Both the position numbers and the translations under genes were made by a program. From the NCBI GenBank assembly GCA_029783825.1, contig JAREIK010011457.1:15001-79000 (forward strand): a DNA stretch of 64,000 bases, read 5' to 3'. The notes beneath the pieces were generated by a model, which saw only the letters and a list, made by a program, of their open reading frames with translations, had not been told where the DNA came from and made no database searches. This stretch comes from Sapria himalayana (Eukaryota > Streptophyta > Magnoliopsida > Malpighiales > Rafflesiaceae). Shown in pieces: positions 1-10,530 of this stretch; the first letter of the stretch is position 1; every line of letters starts with the position of its first letter.

Positions 1-902
1 TTCCATTTATCACCCTTGTTCTTGATTGCTCCCCGTCCTTGCAAATAAATAGTTAGGGCATTCTTAAGGATATCCTACATTCAAAATAAATCGATTGAGC
101 TTTCAATATCATGCCACTTAACATAAACAAATAAATATTCTACTTAAGATCACAAAGCTTTTAATATCTATGAGCACCCTAGCAAGAATTGCATGCAATT
201 ATTGCCACCGTTCTCATTTTGACTAGTTTGATTTATGAGCAACCTTTACTTCTCTTAATTAGCTTGTTTAGGAAAGTGTTTGGTTGTATAATATAGGGTA
301 GCCCCATTTCTGGCATTGGAGGAAGCACATGGCATGGAAATCAAGGCATCCTAAAGAATTCTATCTCATTGGGGTCCGACTAGTCTAGCACAGTGTTAAA
401 TGAGGAGAGATAACTTTTTTTAAACGATAAATGACAAAGTGGCATATCAGAATTTTCTTATTCAAGGGAAGATATCGATATAGATATCATAGGATATTTA
501 AGCCTAATGCCTTATTTTATTAATAAAGATAAGGGATAGCTTTTCGCTAGGTTGATTATTGAAAACTTTTCTTAGTAATTCTATCTCAATGCACCTGAGC
601 ACATTTATTACTTGTGCATTAATTACATTGAAAACTCAACAATAATCCTGATCGAATTACAGCAGCTTATGTGTTTCTCTTTTATCTATGCATTTTTTTT
701 CATTAGAGAAATTATGTTTACAGATAGCTAACTAAACTATTTCTTTTATATTGTTATTTCTTAGCTTCACTCTAGTCTCCCTTAGCCAACTTTCATTATC
801 TGAAACTCAATCCTAGCTTGGTCACATTGATGCTTTGCTTTTTCTTTTTTCTTTTAGTTTTATTCACTAGACCCTACATTCTCCTCTCAAATACTATGCA
901 AG

Positions 903-903
<1 letters not shown>
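1..903. other. AT-rich intergenic DNA, no gene seen
   Basis: Both strands are broken by frequent stops and I recognise no protein motif, RNA gene or transposon terminus. The base composition is like the rest of the AT-rich background. It may be intron or flank belonging to the PP5 fragment further right, but nothing visible proves this. Confidence 0.5.

Positions 904-946
<43 letters not shown>
904..946. repeat. (GT)n microsatellite
   Basis: About 21 uninterrupted GT dinucleotides, bounded by AGT on the left and ATGATG on the right. A perfect run of this length is likely to vary in length between individuals. Confidence 0.97.
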
Positions 947-949
<3 letters not shown>

Positions 950-999
950 ATGTAATTATGTTGCTTTTCTTGTCCATATTTTTTTCCATGCATTATAAT

Positions 1000-1480
1000 C
1001 ATAGTTGTTAGCTCATAAAATATATCATATATTGTTTTCCTATTTTTCTGTATTATGTATTATATCATATCATGTAACATAAGTGTTTTCACGTTGTAAA
1101 AAATATTTAAAAAAATATATTTGTATATATGTATATTAAAAGTATGAATTATATTATATGATAGTGAAAATGTAACCTTTTGTATAAGATTATCTTGCTA
1201 ATTTTTTTATGATTATTTTTTAATTCTTTTGTATATTTGAATAATTAATATAATAAATTCATTAACAAAAAAATTAAATTGTTTTTTTAAAATTATAGAA
1301 AATAGTTGAGAATGTATGTTATGTTCTATCATAGTATCACATGTCATATCATGTTTGGTATTTGTATTGTATGATATGTTTTAAAATAAGATATAAGTTG
1401 TGAAACAAGTTAATTTTCATTAAAAAATATATGTTGTATTATTGTATCATTTCTTGTATCACAAGTTTCTAACAACTATG
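1000..1480. mobile_element. MITE-like inverted-repeat element
   Basis: The segment begins CATAGTTGTTAG and ends with its exact reverse complement CTAACAACTATG, enclosing about 480 bp of AT-rich DNA without coding capacity. Size, terminal inverted repeats and lack of ORFs fit a non-autonomous DNA transposon. The flanks (ATAAT on the left, ATCATAAT on the right) may hold a degraded target duplication, but it is not clean, so the superfamily is not assigned. Confidence 0.5.
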
Positions 1481-1738
1481 ATCATAATTATTTGGCATTT
1501 TTTTTCTATCTATGATGTTAATTTGGTGATGACATGATGTGTTTTTTTCATTGATTTAGAATATCAATAATTATCAATCATGGGTGTGGTTTTTTTAGTT
1601 AATGAATATTGTTTAAATAGGATGAGTATCATCGTCATCAATATGTTTGTTTTTTTTGTGTTATTAACACTATCAACCATATATAACATAGTACGTATAA
1701 TAATTTATCATTTTGTAGTAGTAGTTCATACTAATAAT

Positions 1739-1935
1739 TAGGGTTGGTAATGTTATGAGTTTAGTTCGAGTTCAACTCAGCTTGAGTCGAGTTCGAGTTC
1801 AAATATAGCTCGAGTAGGGTTCGAGTTCAATTGAGCTCAAGTCGAGTTGTTAATATTTTGAGTTAGAGTTCAATTGAGCTTGAGACGAGTAATTAATATT
1901 TTGAGTTCGAGTTCAATTGAGCTCATGTGTTCATC
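1739..1935. repeat. GAGTTCGAGTTCAA repeat block, hAT-like terminus
   Basis: A block of short direct and inverted motifs (GAGTTCGAGTTCAA, TTGAGCTCAAGTCGAG, AGCTCGAG). The right half holds two tandem units of about 43 bp that contain TTAATATTTTGAG. The block follows a TAGGGTTGG start. Plant hAT-type non-autonomous elements often begin with TAGGG followed by GAGCTCGAG-type subterminal repeats, so this is probably one end of such an element. No matching second end was found. Confidence 0.45.
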
Positions 1936-2512
1936 TTTTGGAAGTAAAAATTAGGTTTTTACTATTACTAGTAAATAAAAAATTGAATTTTATTGTTATT
2001 TTATGAATTAGAAGATGTATGATAATTTAATAATTGCATTCCATATATTTATCAGAGAATTTCATAAAACAAAATCTCATGCCTTGCCAAGATTCATGTG
2101 GCACGTTCCCATCTGAGTCATGTTAGTGCCTAGAAAATTTTCCCCAAGTAATTGAGATAGATATCAATTTTAAATTGAGAATAAAGAGGCAGAATGCTTA
2201 GTCATAGTCATTGTTATATGAGAGTTGATATTCATATATTGCATCAAATAAAAAAAGTTTCTATGTTTGATTGTGATAATCAAATAACTAAGCATTCAAA
2301 TTTGATATATAACCAGAACTTTAGCATATTAAAATTGATTGCCATTTCATTATAAGTAAGATCTAATAAAATCTGTATGTAAGGTTGCTATTGCTTACAC
2401 TTATTTTTATGATGGCTAATCATATAGTCTCATATCAATTTTAATCTTAGCTAGATTTGTCATTTTGATCAATATTGACATTAATAAGTATGCTTGTCAT
2501 CTTTTTTTTCAG
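1936..2512. other. AT-rich stretch, intron-like at its right end
   Basis: No ORF or repeat family is recognised. The last dozen bases are a polypyrimidine run ending in AG, directly before the first recognisable PP5 codon, so at least the right part is probably a relic intron of the PP5 fragment. Confidence 0.5.
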
Positions 2513-3120
2513 CCAACAGGTTTGCTCGTGCTATAGAACCATACACATAAGTTATCAATTTACATGATCAGAATGCTGTGTATTGGGCCAATCATGCAAT
2601 TGCCCATGCCAAACTAGAAGAAAATGGGTGTGCTGTAGAGGATGCTTCCAAGGCTATCAATTGTTATCCTTACTATTCCAAGGCACATAATGCATCATGA
2701 GTCTGCTGTGTATACTTTTCTTCTTCTTCCTCCTAACATTTATTTGAAATTATAGGGTTATTACAGACGAGGTGCTGTATATCTTGCCATGGGCAATCAC
2801 AAAGAATCATTGAAGGAAAATTGGTAGGTTTCACTCATATCAATAAGCTTGGTTCACAAGCTTCATTCATCTTGAATCAATACCATGTTTGAAGCTATTT
2901 CAATCAACATATTTTATTATCATGAACACCATGGGTCTCTTTCACCATAACTTCTATGATGAACATGAATCAGGTTAAAAAAATTTGCCCGACAAATTGA
3001 GATGCTACCCAGAAGTTTGAAGAGTGTAAGAAGGTAGTAATGAAGCTCAAATTTTAAAGAGCCATATCTGTGCCTAGATCTACATAGAAGTCTGCAGCAG
3101 ATTCAATTGATTTTCATTCG
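2513..3120 (+). pseudogene. Protein phosphatase 5 (TPR-domain part) pseudogene fragment
   Basis: Three exon-like blocks translate to the TPR region of plant serine/threonine phosphatase type 5, the part that binds HSP90 and restrains the catalytic domain. Block 1 (2513-2682) contains QNAVYWANHAIAHAKLEE and EDASKAI. Block 2 (2756-2823) contains GYYRRGAVYLAMG. Block 3 (2974-3120) contains KKICP, VVMKLKF and SAADSIDFHS. The blocks are separated by short introns with recognisable AG acceptors; one donor is GC and one is GT. It is therefore a duplicated or captured genomic fragment, not a retrocopy. At least four in-frame stops (one in block 1, three in block 3) make it a pseudogene. No catalytic-domain exon is visible. 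It lies left of CACTA element A, whose left boundary is unknown, so it may be host DNA or captured cargo. Confidence 0.85.
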
Positions 3121-3964
3121 ATGGAATCACCTAACTTGTATGAGCTGCTCATAGTGTTTTATTTTTTATTTATAGGCTTGGGTTTCTCTTATATTGTAGT
3201 TACAATACAAGTATATATCATTTTCCTTATATTACAAGTTGGGACTTGGTGTGGTAGTAAATATCTTTCTCCTAATATTATAAGCCTTGAGTTCGAGATA
3301 TCAAACTCTCTTAGATTCTGTGTCAAGTAAGAACCTCATGTGCTAGGTATGGTCTTTATCATCATACTTATATTGTAGGTCCTTATATATTTTCATAAAG
3401 ATTAGTTATTTTTGTATTTTTTTTTTTGCACAAATATATTTTATTTTGAAATTTTTATTAGATTTAGTGAGGTGAAGTTTATGTGTTACTGCATATTTAA
3501 TAATTTTGGCTTTGTGTGCTTTTGTATACAACCTATGATGAAAATTATTATTCTAGGCCAAGAATAAAATATCATGTATTAACTTTTATTTTAAATTATT
3601 ATAGTTTTTGTTAAACTTGAATTTTTTATGTATGTTTTAATGATGTTATTTTTGAGATTTATTGCCTAGTGAGATGAGATCTAATACATAAGAATAAATT
3701 GATGATCAAAAAATAATCAATATGAAAAATGTTGAATATTAATAATTTTATCTCCTAATTTTCTAGCTGTCTTATTTATACGAGTCCACTCAAAAAATTA
3801 AGTTTATTCTTATCTTTAATTATATTCTTTATTTTTAAATTTCCAGTGTTGTTATTAAGAGCCTACAATGCAAGATTTTCATAAAATGTGATATATAAAG
3901 TAAGGTGCATTTTATCTTGCATATAATTTTATATAAAAACATGAATAATGTTGGATTTTATTTT
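3121..3964. other. AT-rich DNA, no gene seen
   Basis: Follows the last PP5 exon block and may begin as its relic intron. A short open frame at 3121-3330 has no recognisable motif and I do not call it. No transposon terminus is evident before the GC-rich repeat begins, so the left edge of element A cannot be placed. Confidence 0.45.
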
Positions 3965-4365
3965 GGCAATAGTGGCAGTGGAGGCACCTGCAGCAATGGA
4001 AGCATCGGTAGCATCGGCAGCAGCGGTAGCATCGGTAGTAGCGGCAGCATCGGTAGCATCGGAAGTAGCGGCAGCATCGGTAGCATTGGCAGCAGCGGCA
4101 GCATAGGCACCGGCAGCATAGGCAGCGGCAGCAGTGGCGACAGTGATGGCAGCGGTGGCAGCAAGCAGCAGCTGCAGCACCGGCAACACTGGCATCATCG
4201 GCAACACCAGTCGCACCAGAAAGGCAGCAATGGTGGTAGCTATGGTAACTACGAGAGAAACCAGTAGTGGGCGGCAGCACCAGCAGCATCGTCAGTAGCG
4301 GCAGTAGTAGTGGCAGTGGCAACGGTATGGTAGCGGAAGCAATGTTGGAAGTAGTAACAACAGCA
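3965..4365. repeat. GC-rich GGC/AGC-ATCGGT repeat block 1
   Basis: Degenerate trinucleotide array built from GGCAGC, GGTAGC and ATCGGTAGC units, strikingly GC-rich inside AT-rich DNA. One plus-strand frame reads as poly Gly-Ser-Ile for about 120 codons, and the complementary frames give Leu/Pro or Ala runs. All follow from the triplet repeat, so I do not call a protein. CAG/CTG-type and GGC-type strands can fold into hairpins, which may explain the expansion. Confidence 0.9.
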
Positions 4366-4565
4366 ACAAATGTGGTAGATACATATGTATATAGTCACTA
4401 TATACGTACATATAATACTACAATAATTTATGTACATATATACTGAGTATATATATACTCAGTATATATGTACGCATAATACTATAGTTTATATGTATAT
4501 ATACTGTAGTAATATATTTATAAGTGAAATGCTAGTATATATGTACATATTTATTACAGTAATAT
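4366..4565. repeat. Palindromic TATATGTACATA repeats, block 1
   Basis: Units of about 20-23 bp combining TATATGTACATATATA with ACTGAGTA or CTATAGTA linkers. Each core is close to self-complementary. The same array type follows the second GC-rich block (5741-5935) and lies in element B. Confidence 0.85.
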
Positions 4566-4990
4566 ATATTTATCAAAAAATATTTTATTTATTTATTTTG
4601 ATTTGATTGAGTGGTTTAAATTTCTTACAAATATGGTACTGTATTATTTCTCATACGAAGCTCGTATAAGCGAAGGGATTTTTTCAACAGACATGACATA
4701 CCGTGACTCGGATAGATTTTTCGCGACAAAAAGTTGGTGATCAGAGGAGTAGAGGGAGAGAAAGCAACGTCAATCCATGGATAGGTTATACTTTATGCAC
4801 TGTAGGTAGTTATATTGATTAATAAGAAGTAATATAATTTTGTTATTTTTTTTTGTTTAGTTATTTAAATTATTATATTAGAATAAGTTATTAAATGAAT
4901 TTTTTTTGTTTGATTTAAAATTTTCATTTATTGTTTCTACTTTATTCAATTTAATATAACAATATTAAATTAGTTAATTAAAACCTATTA
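4566..4990 (+). repeat. Conserved ~230-bp CACTA 3' module, copy 1
   Basis: Contains the ordered landmarks ATACGAAGCTCGTATAAG, ACTCGGATAG, GATCAGAGGAG, AGAGGGAGAGAAAGCAACGTC and TACTTTATGCACTGT, then AT-rich DNA. These recur in the same order at 5936-6190 and, inverted, at 7960-8190. Conservation is higher than in the flanking AT-rich sequence. A role as a 3' transcribed region or a transposase-interaction region is possible but is only inference. Confidence 0.8.
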
Positions 4991-5104
4991 TAATATGTGT
5001 TCATTTCTATAATAACTGTTAATATATATCTGTGAATATGTTTGTGTGTCTCTAAATTTTTTGGGTAGAGTTTTAGCCTATTATAGGTATGTAAAAACCT
5101 ATTA

Positions 5105-5740
5105 TCAGTAGCAGTGACATCGGCGACAGCGACGGTAGCGGTGGCAGCGAAAGTGGCAGTGGTGGTGGTAGTGGCCGTGGCAAGGCAGCAGGGTCTGTAG
5201 CCGCGGCGGCAGCGGGAACTGGATGTGGGGGCAGTAGTGGGGGGCTGTAGTGGTGGTAGCAGCAGCGGGGGATGCAGTGGCAGCAGTAGTGGGGGCTGTA
5301 GTGGCGGCATTAGTGGGGGATGTAGCGGGGGTAGCAGCAGCGGGAGTGACAGTGGGCGGTAGTAGCGACTGCACCAGAAACAGCAGCGGTGGCGATAGGA
5401 GTGCATTCACCGAAATAATCGGTAGCACCGAGAGCATCGGCAGCACCGAAAGCAGTGGCAAAGGTGGCAGCGATGGCGGTTGTAGCATTGGCACCATCGG
5501 CAGCATGCAGCGGCAACACAGTGCCATAGGGGTGGCGGCGGCGCCGCTGTAGTGGCCAGCGGTGGGATCGGGCAGGCGGTGACATCAGGCAGCGGTGGCA
5601 TTGGCAAGCAATGGCAGTGGCAGAGGAAGCGGCAGTGGCAGTGACAGCAGCAATGGTATTAGCAGCGACAGTGGCAAAATAGCGACAGCGGCAATGGCAA
5701 GCAGCGGCGACGAGAGTAGCAACAATAGCAGCAAATGTGG
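5105..5740. repeat. GC-rich GGC/AGC repeat block 2
   Basis: Second, longer and more degenerate version of the block at 3965-4365, made of GGCAGC, GGTGGTAGC, AGCGGGGG and GTAGTGGGGG units. Open frames occur on both strands (for example 5250-5552 plus, 5105-5527 minus) because the triplet composition excludes stops. They are Gly/Ala/Val- or Pro/Leu/Cys-biased and are not credible genes. Confidence 0.9.
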
Positions 5741-5935
5741 TATATACTTACGAATAAGTCATTAAATACGTACATATAATACTATAGTATTTTATGTACA
5801 TATATACTATGTATATTTGTACTCAGTTTATAGTAAACATAATATTGCTATTTTATGTACATATAATGCAGTAATATATGTACGAGTGAAATACTAGTAT
5901 ATATTTACATATATACTGCAAGATTATATATGTAT
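5741..5935. repeat. Palindromic TATGTACATA repeats, block 2
   Basis: Same type and same relative position as the block at 4366-4565, directly after a GC-rich block. It supports tandem duplication of a composite GC-rich, palindrome and conserved-module unit inside element A. Confidence 0.85.
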
Positions 5936-6190
5936 CAAAACATAATTTTTTTTAATTTGACTGAGTGTTTAACATTTTGACAAATATGATACCGCATTAT
6001 TCTTCATACAAAGCTTTTATAAGTGATGAGTTTTTTTCACTAGACATTACGTGTCATGACTCGGACAGCTTTGTCGCAGATGAAAAATGATGATCGGAGG
6101 AGCAGAGGGAGAGAAAACAACATCATTGAATGAATATATTATACTTTATGCACTGTCGATAGATACATTGAAGAATAAGATGAAATAAAA
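5936..6190 (+). repeat. Conserved CACTA 3' module, copy 2
   Basis: Carries the same ordered landmarks as copy 1: CATACAAAGC, TTCACTAGACAT, GACTCGGACAGC, GATCGGAGGAGCAGAGGGAG and TACTTTATGCACTGTCG. It leads through about 200 bp of AT-rich DNA into the terminal TAGC repeats of element A. Confidence 0.8.
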
Positions 6191-6389
6191 TTTTGTTATT
6201 TTTTTCTTTCAATTATGTAAAATATTGAATTAGAATACGATATAAAATAATTTAAATTTTTGTTTATTATAAATTTTTTATAGTTTCAATTTTTATTCAA
6301 TTTGTTATAAAAATATTAAATTATTTAATTAAAAAATTTTAAAATAATTTAAATTCTGAAATTAATTTTGAAATTAAAATAGCTAGGGA

Positions 6390-6749
6390 AATATTAAAAT
6401 TAGCGATGGATTTTCCATCGCTAAATTTATTTAGCTAGGGACTATATCCATATCTAAAATTTATAGACCAACACTTTAGTTAGGGAATCATCCATCGTTA
6501 TTTTTGTTTAACTACAGAAAATATCATTTATCTTACTAATATAGTTAGAGAATTTGTCTTTTTTAGCAAGGGATTTTTCCGTCACGACCTATTTAGCTAG
6601 GGACTCTTTCCATCGCTAAATTTTAGCAAGAAACACTTTAGATAGAAAACCAGTCCATCAGTAATCCATCGCTATATCCTGTATAGCGATAGAAAATACC
6701 CATTTAGCTAGGGAATTGTCCCTAGCTATATGAGATTTTTCTTGTAGTG
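6390..6749 (+). repeat. Subterminal repeats and 3' terminus of element A
   Basis: Multiple copies, in both orientations, of TTTAGCTAGGGA, CCATCGCTAAA and related motifs, ending in TTCTTGTAGTG. In En/Spm elements clustered subterminal repeats are binding sites for the TNPA-type protein, and the terminal CACTA motif is the cut site. Attributing those roles here rests on family knowledge. Confidence 0.85.
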
Positions 6750-7213
6750 GATGACACACACACATTTACTTTCATCCAAATAGACATACCATGAAAGATA
6801 ACAGAAGAAAATAATCTAGGGCATAAAAAACAGACATATAAGTCTCTCAGGTATGGTCAACATCTTCTAGTTCTTTTTCCTCTGGTACTACATGCATATA
6901 GAGAAAATTGTTGCACCTTCGTATGGAGCATAACATAGTACATTTATAAAGTTATAATGAACACAACACTATGCCACTAATTAATAGATAGACTAGTGCA
7001 TGGAACACCAACTGGCATTTACTAGAAATTCACATAACAAGATAATCATGAGCTTATTTTTAAATTACTGAATCAAGATTTCTCCAAGATTTCCAGTGAA
7101 CTGCCCATTAAAATATTTTTGTGTTGCCTAGCTTCATGCATCAATCCATGGTTATTTATAAGAAAGTAAGAAAGTGACATATAAAAGGGAAATTGAAGTT
7201 GAAATGACAACAA
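6750..7213. other. 464-bp spacer between two CACTA ends
   Basis: Sequence between the right end of element A and the left end of element B. It shows neither TAGC repeats nor satellite units and has higher complexity than both flanks. It may be a remnant of the host sequence into which both elements inserted. A 66-codon minus frame partly overlaps it, without a recognisable motif. Confidence 0.6.
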
Positions 7214-7715
7214 CACTACAATAAAATCCCATATAGCTAGGGACAATTCCCTATATATATAGGCATTTTCCATCGCTAGACGAGATATAGTGATGGATTA
7301 ACGATTGAACTGTTCCCAATATAAAGTTTTGTCGCTAAAAATTAGCGAGGGAAAGAGTCCCTAGCTAAAATTTTAGTGACGAAAATAACCAAAGCTAAAA
7401 TTTTAATTTCACTAGCTAAAATTAGCAAGTGAAAATTCCCTAGCTAAATTTAGCAAGTGAAAATTCTTTAGCTAAAATAGTAAGAGAAAATTCCCTAGCT
7501 AAATGAGGCTTTCCATCCCTAAACTTATATAACGATGGATTAATAATGAAAGCTTTCCAATCTAAAGTGCTCGTCGCTAAAAATAGCGAGGGAAATAGTC
7601 CCTAGCTAAAGTTTTAGTATCATAAATATCCCTAGCTAAAATAATAATTTTCCTAGCTAAATTAGCAAGGGAAAATTCCTTAGCTAAATTAGCAAGTGAA
7701 AATTTCCTAGCTATT
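7214..7715 (-). repeat. 3' terminus and subterminal repeats of element B
   Basis: Begins CACTACAATAAAATCCC, then alternates ATAGCTAGGGAC, CCATCGCTA, AAATTAGCAAGTGAAAATTC and CCTAGCTAAA. Several 45-60-bp subunits repeat in tandem. It is the inverted counterpart of 6390-6749. The three bases before it are CAA. Confidence 0.88.
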
Positions 7716-7959
7716 TACATTCCGAAACTATTTTCAAAAAATTTATTTATTTTTCAAAATATTTAATTAAATAATTTAATATTTTTATATTAAATTGAAT
7801 TAAAGCTATTGAAACTATTTTCAAAATATTTAATATTTTTATTGAATTAAACAATAATTAATAATCAACAAAAAATAAAATCATTTAATTAATTATTCAG
7901 ATTCAATAATTTAAATAATTCAAACTAAAACATAACAAAATTGTATTTCATTTATTCAT

Positions 7960-8190
7960 TAATGTATATACCAATAATGCATAAAATATAATATATCTGT
8001 GCATTGACGTTACTTTCTTTCTCTGTGCTCCTCGGATCACCATCTTTTTGCTACGACAAAGTTGTCCGAGTCACAATTCGTCATGTCTAGTGAAAAATCT
8101 ATTCACTTATACAAACTTCGTATGGGGAGCAATGCGGTACCATATCTGTACGATATTTAAACCAGCCAATAAAATCAAAATAAATAAATA
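7960..8190 (-). repeat. Conserved CACTA 3' module, copy 3 (inverted)
   Basis: On the minus strand it shows the same landmark order as the copies in element A: GGTACCGCATTG, ATACGAAG, TCACTAGACATGACG, GACTCGGACAAC, GATCCGAGGAGC and TTTATGCATTA. It lies at the same relative position, between the terminal repeats and the palindromic array. Confidence 0.8.
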
Positions 8191-8214
8191 AATAATTTAT
8201 GTTTTGATAAATAT

Positions 8215-9245
8215 ATAATACTACAGTATATATGTACATAATACTACAATGTATATGTACATATATACTAGTATTCACTCGTTACATAAATTACTATAGT
8301 ATATCTACATACATACTACAATATTATATGTGCATATATACTGAGTACATATATACTCGATATATATGTACATTTAATACTATAGTATTATATGTACATA
8401 TAATACTACAGTATTATATGCACATAAACTACTATTTATATGTACCTATATACTGAGGATATAGGCACATATATACTGCAGTATATATGTGCGTATATAC
8501 TGACTATATATGCACGTATATACTAAGTATATATGTGTGTATATATCGAGTATATATTTACGTATATACAGAGTATATAGTATGTATATTGAGAGTATAT
8601 AGTATGTATATACTTAGTATATACGTACATATATACCGAGTATATAGTACATTAATACCAAGTATATATGCACGTATATACTCGGTATATATGTACGTAT
8701 ATACCAAAGTATATAGTATGTATATACCAAGTATATGTGCAAGTATAACTGAGTATATATGCACATATATACTGAGTTTATTTACATGTATATATGAGCA
8801 TAATTGTATGTATATACTGAGTATATGTGCATGTATAATACTGGAGTATTATATGTAGGTATACTATAGTATATACGTACATATATACTATAGTATATAC
8901 GTGCACATATATCGAGTATATATGTATGTATATACCAAAGTATATATGAATGTATATACTGAATATATATGTACATATATACCAATTTATAGTTGGTTAT
9001 ATACCGAGTATATACGTACGTATATACCAAGTTTATAGTACGTATATACCGAGTATATATGTACCTATATACCAAGTATATACATACGTATATACCGAGT
9101 ATATACGTACCTATATATCGAGTATATATACACATATATACTAGGTATATATGCACGTATATACTGAGTATATATGCACGTATATATTGAGTTTATATGC
9201 ACGTATATACTGAGTATATAAGTACATATAATAGTGTAGTATTTA
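8215..9245. repeat. Palindromic ~22-bp tandem array
   Basis: About a kilobase of units of the form TATATACGTACGTATATA plus a short ACCGAG or CTGAGT linker; the 18-bp core reads identically on both strands. Because of this symmetry both strands carry long pseudo-ORFs rich in Tyr and Ile. These are composition artefacts. The array can form hairpins or cruciforms in every unit. Confidence 0.9.
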
Positions 9246-10245
9246 TGTACAACTTTAAATTTTATCATATATATCTTCATATGTATTTGTTGTAATGTAG
9301 GAATTTGACCTGAAGACTCATCTATGTATTATCTTAATCTTTCTATCATAACAAATTTTCAATAATATTGATTGTAATTTCATTTTCCTATCTCAAATAA
9401 TATTCACAATCATAAATACGATAGACGTTAATATACACTAAACACAGTAAAAAATCAGAAATCACGTGACATTTTAGATATCACGAAAAAAAATTTATAT
9501 AATTCTTTCAAAATAAAATCATCTAGATTCTTCATAACCTATAAAAAGTAGAACATAATTGATGTATAGATATTTTAACAAGTTTATAAAGACTCATATT
9601 TGAAAGACCAACCTATCACTACCTCTACCTTATTTGAATTAAAAGTTATTATGTCCAGGTACTTTATAATCATAATTTCATTGGAACAAAATATTTATTT
9701 TCTAATATTTTAAAAAAAAATTTTAATTATAATAAATTTTATTTTTTTATTCTTATCACTGATTAATCCCTAATCTAATTGTTAAAAGTTTTTATAGTTA
9801 TACAATATAGTAAGATACAATTATTTATAGTTATATGTTATTATACATATAGTATATATAGTTATAAAAGATATAAAAAATAAAACATAGTGTTATATAT
9901 TGATATATTCATATAAGTGGTTATATGTAGTTCTGCATAAATATATACAAGTTATAAACAATATATGATTTACATATATGTCTACATATATGCATATAGG
10001 TTATATTTATTACTATATGCATATACATAACTACAAATATAGTTATATTTAATTATATTGAGGTTTATATAGTTATACAATATTTATATATAGGTATATG
10101 CATATAGTTTAGTAGTAGATATAACAGATTAAAAGTTTTTAGATTACAACAAACCTTGCAAATTTTTGATTTAATGCAAACCATGCAAAATTCTACTTCA
10201 CTAAAAACTCTATCTCATGATTTGCAAACCTTAAATATATATATT
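9246..10245. other. AT-rich interior of element B, no gene
   Basis: The first half has no recognised motif. The second half (about 9790-10130) is a degenerate array of AGTTATA/TATATAGTTAT motifs, the reverse complement of the TATAACTATATG satellite found in elements D and E. Confidence 0.6.
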
Positions 10246-10530
10246 ATAATATATATGATAATATATACTACAATATATACGTACATATGTACTGATATAT
10301 CTGCACATATACTAATATAGCAGTATATATGTATATGTACATATATACTAGATATATGTACAAGTGTTTATTTGTACATATATACTCAATATAATGTACA
10401 TATACACTATAGTGTATATGTACAAGCATGTATAATTTACTCGTAAATTCTTATACATATATACTAGTATATATGTATATGTACATATAATATATGTACA
10501 TATACACTTCAGTGTACATGTACATATGTA
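10246..10530. repeat. TATATGTACATA repeats, distal block
   Basis: A further, more degenerate block of the palindromic units seen at 8215-9245, with TATATGTACATATATACT cores. It ends at a unique sequence beginning near 10,531. Confidence 0.75.

Larger units (their letters stand above)
3965..6749 (+). mobile_element. CACTA element A, 3' portion (left edge unknown)
   Basis: The right end is certain in type: it closes with TTCTTGTAGTG at 6749, the reverse complement of the canonical CACTACAAGAA terminus, preceded by 360 bp of TTTAGCTAGGGA/CCATCGCTA subterminal repeats. Leftwards it holds two copies of a composite module: a GGC/AGC block, palindromic TATATGTACATA repeats, then a conserved ~230-bp segment. 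The same conserved segment and terminal repeats occur inverted in element B, so A is the same family. No transposase remains. The base triplet after the end is GAT, but no partner duplication can be found because the other end is not identified. Confidence 0.75.

Noticed and set aside
3121..3330. 69-codon frame starting just after the PP5 fragment
   Set aside because: Hydrophobic AT-driven composition and no similarity to the next PP5 exon. Probably a chance frame in relic intron DNA.
3905..5607. Gly-Ser-rich and Pro/Leu/Cys-rich frames in the GC-rich blocks
   Set aside because: Every frame on both strands is open because of the triplet repeat. No conserved residues, signal peptide or start context support a gene.
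3965..9245. Regularly spaced repeats considered as a CRISPR-like array
   Set aside because: There is no alternation of constant repeats with unique spacers; units are tandem and degenerate, and the context is a plant transposon.
8232..9280. Open frames on both strands with Tyr-Ile-Arg-Val-Tyr periodicity
   Set aside because: The repeat unit is palindromic, so both strands give the same pseudo-protein. There is no domain or codon-usage support.
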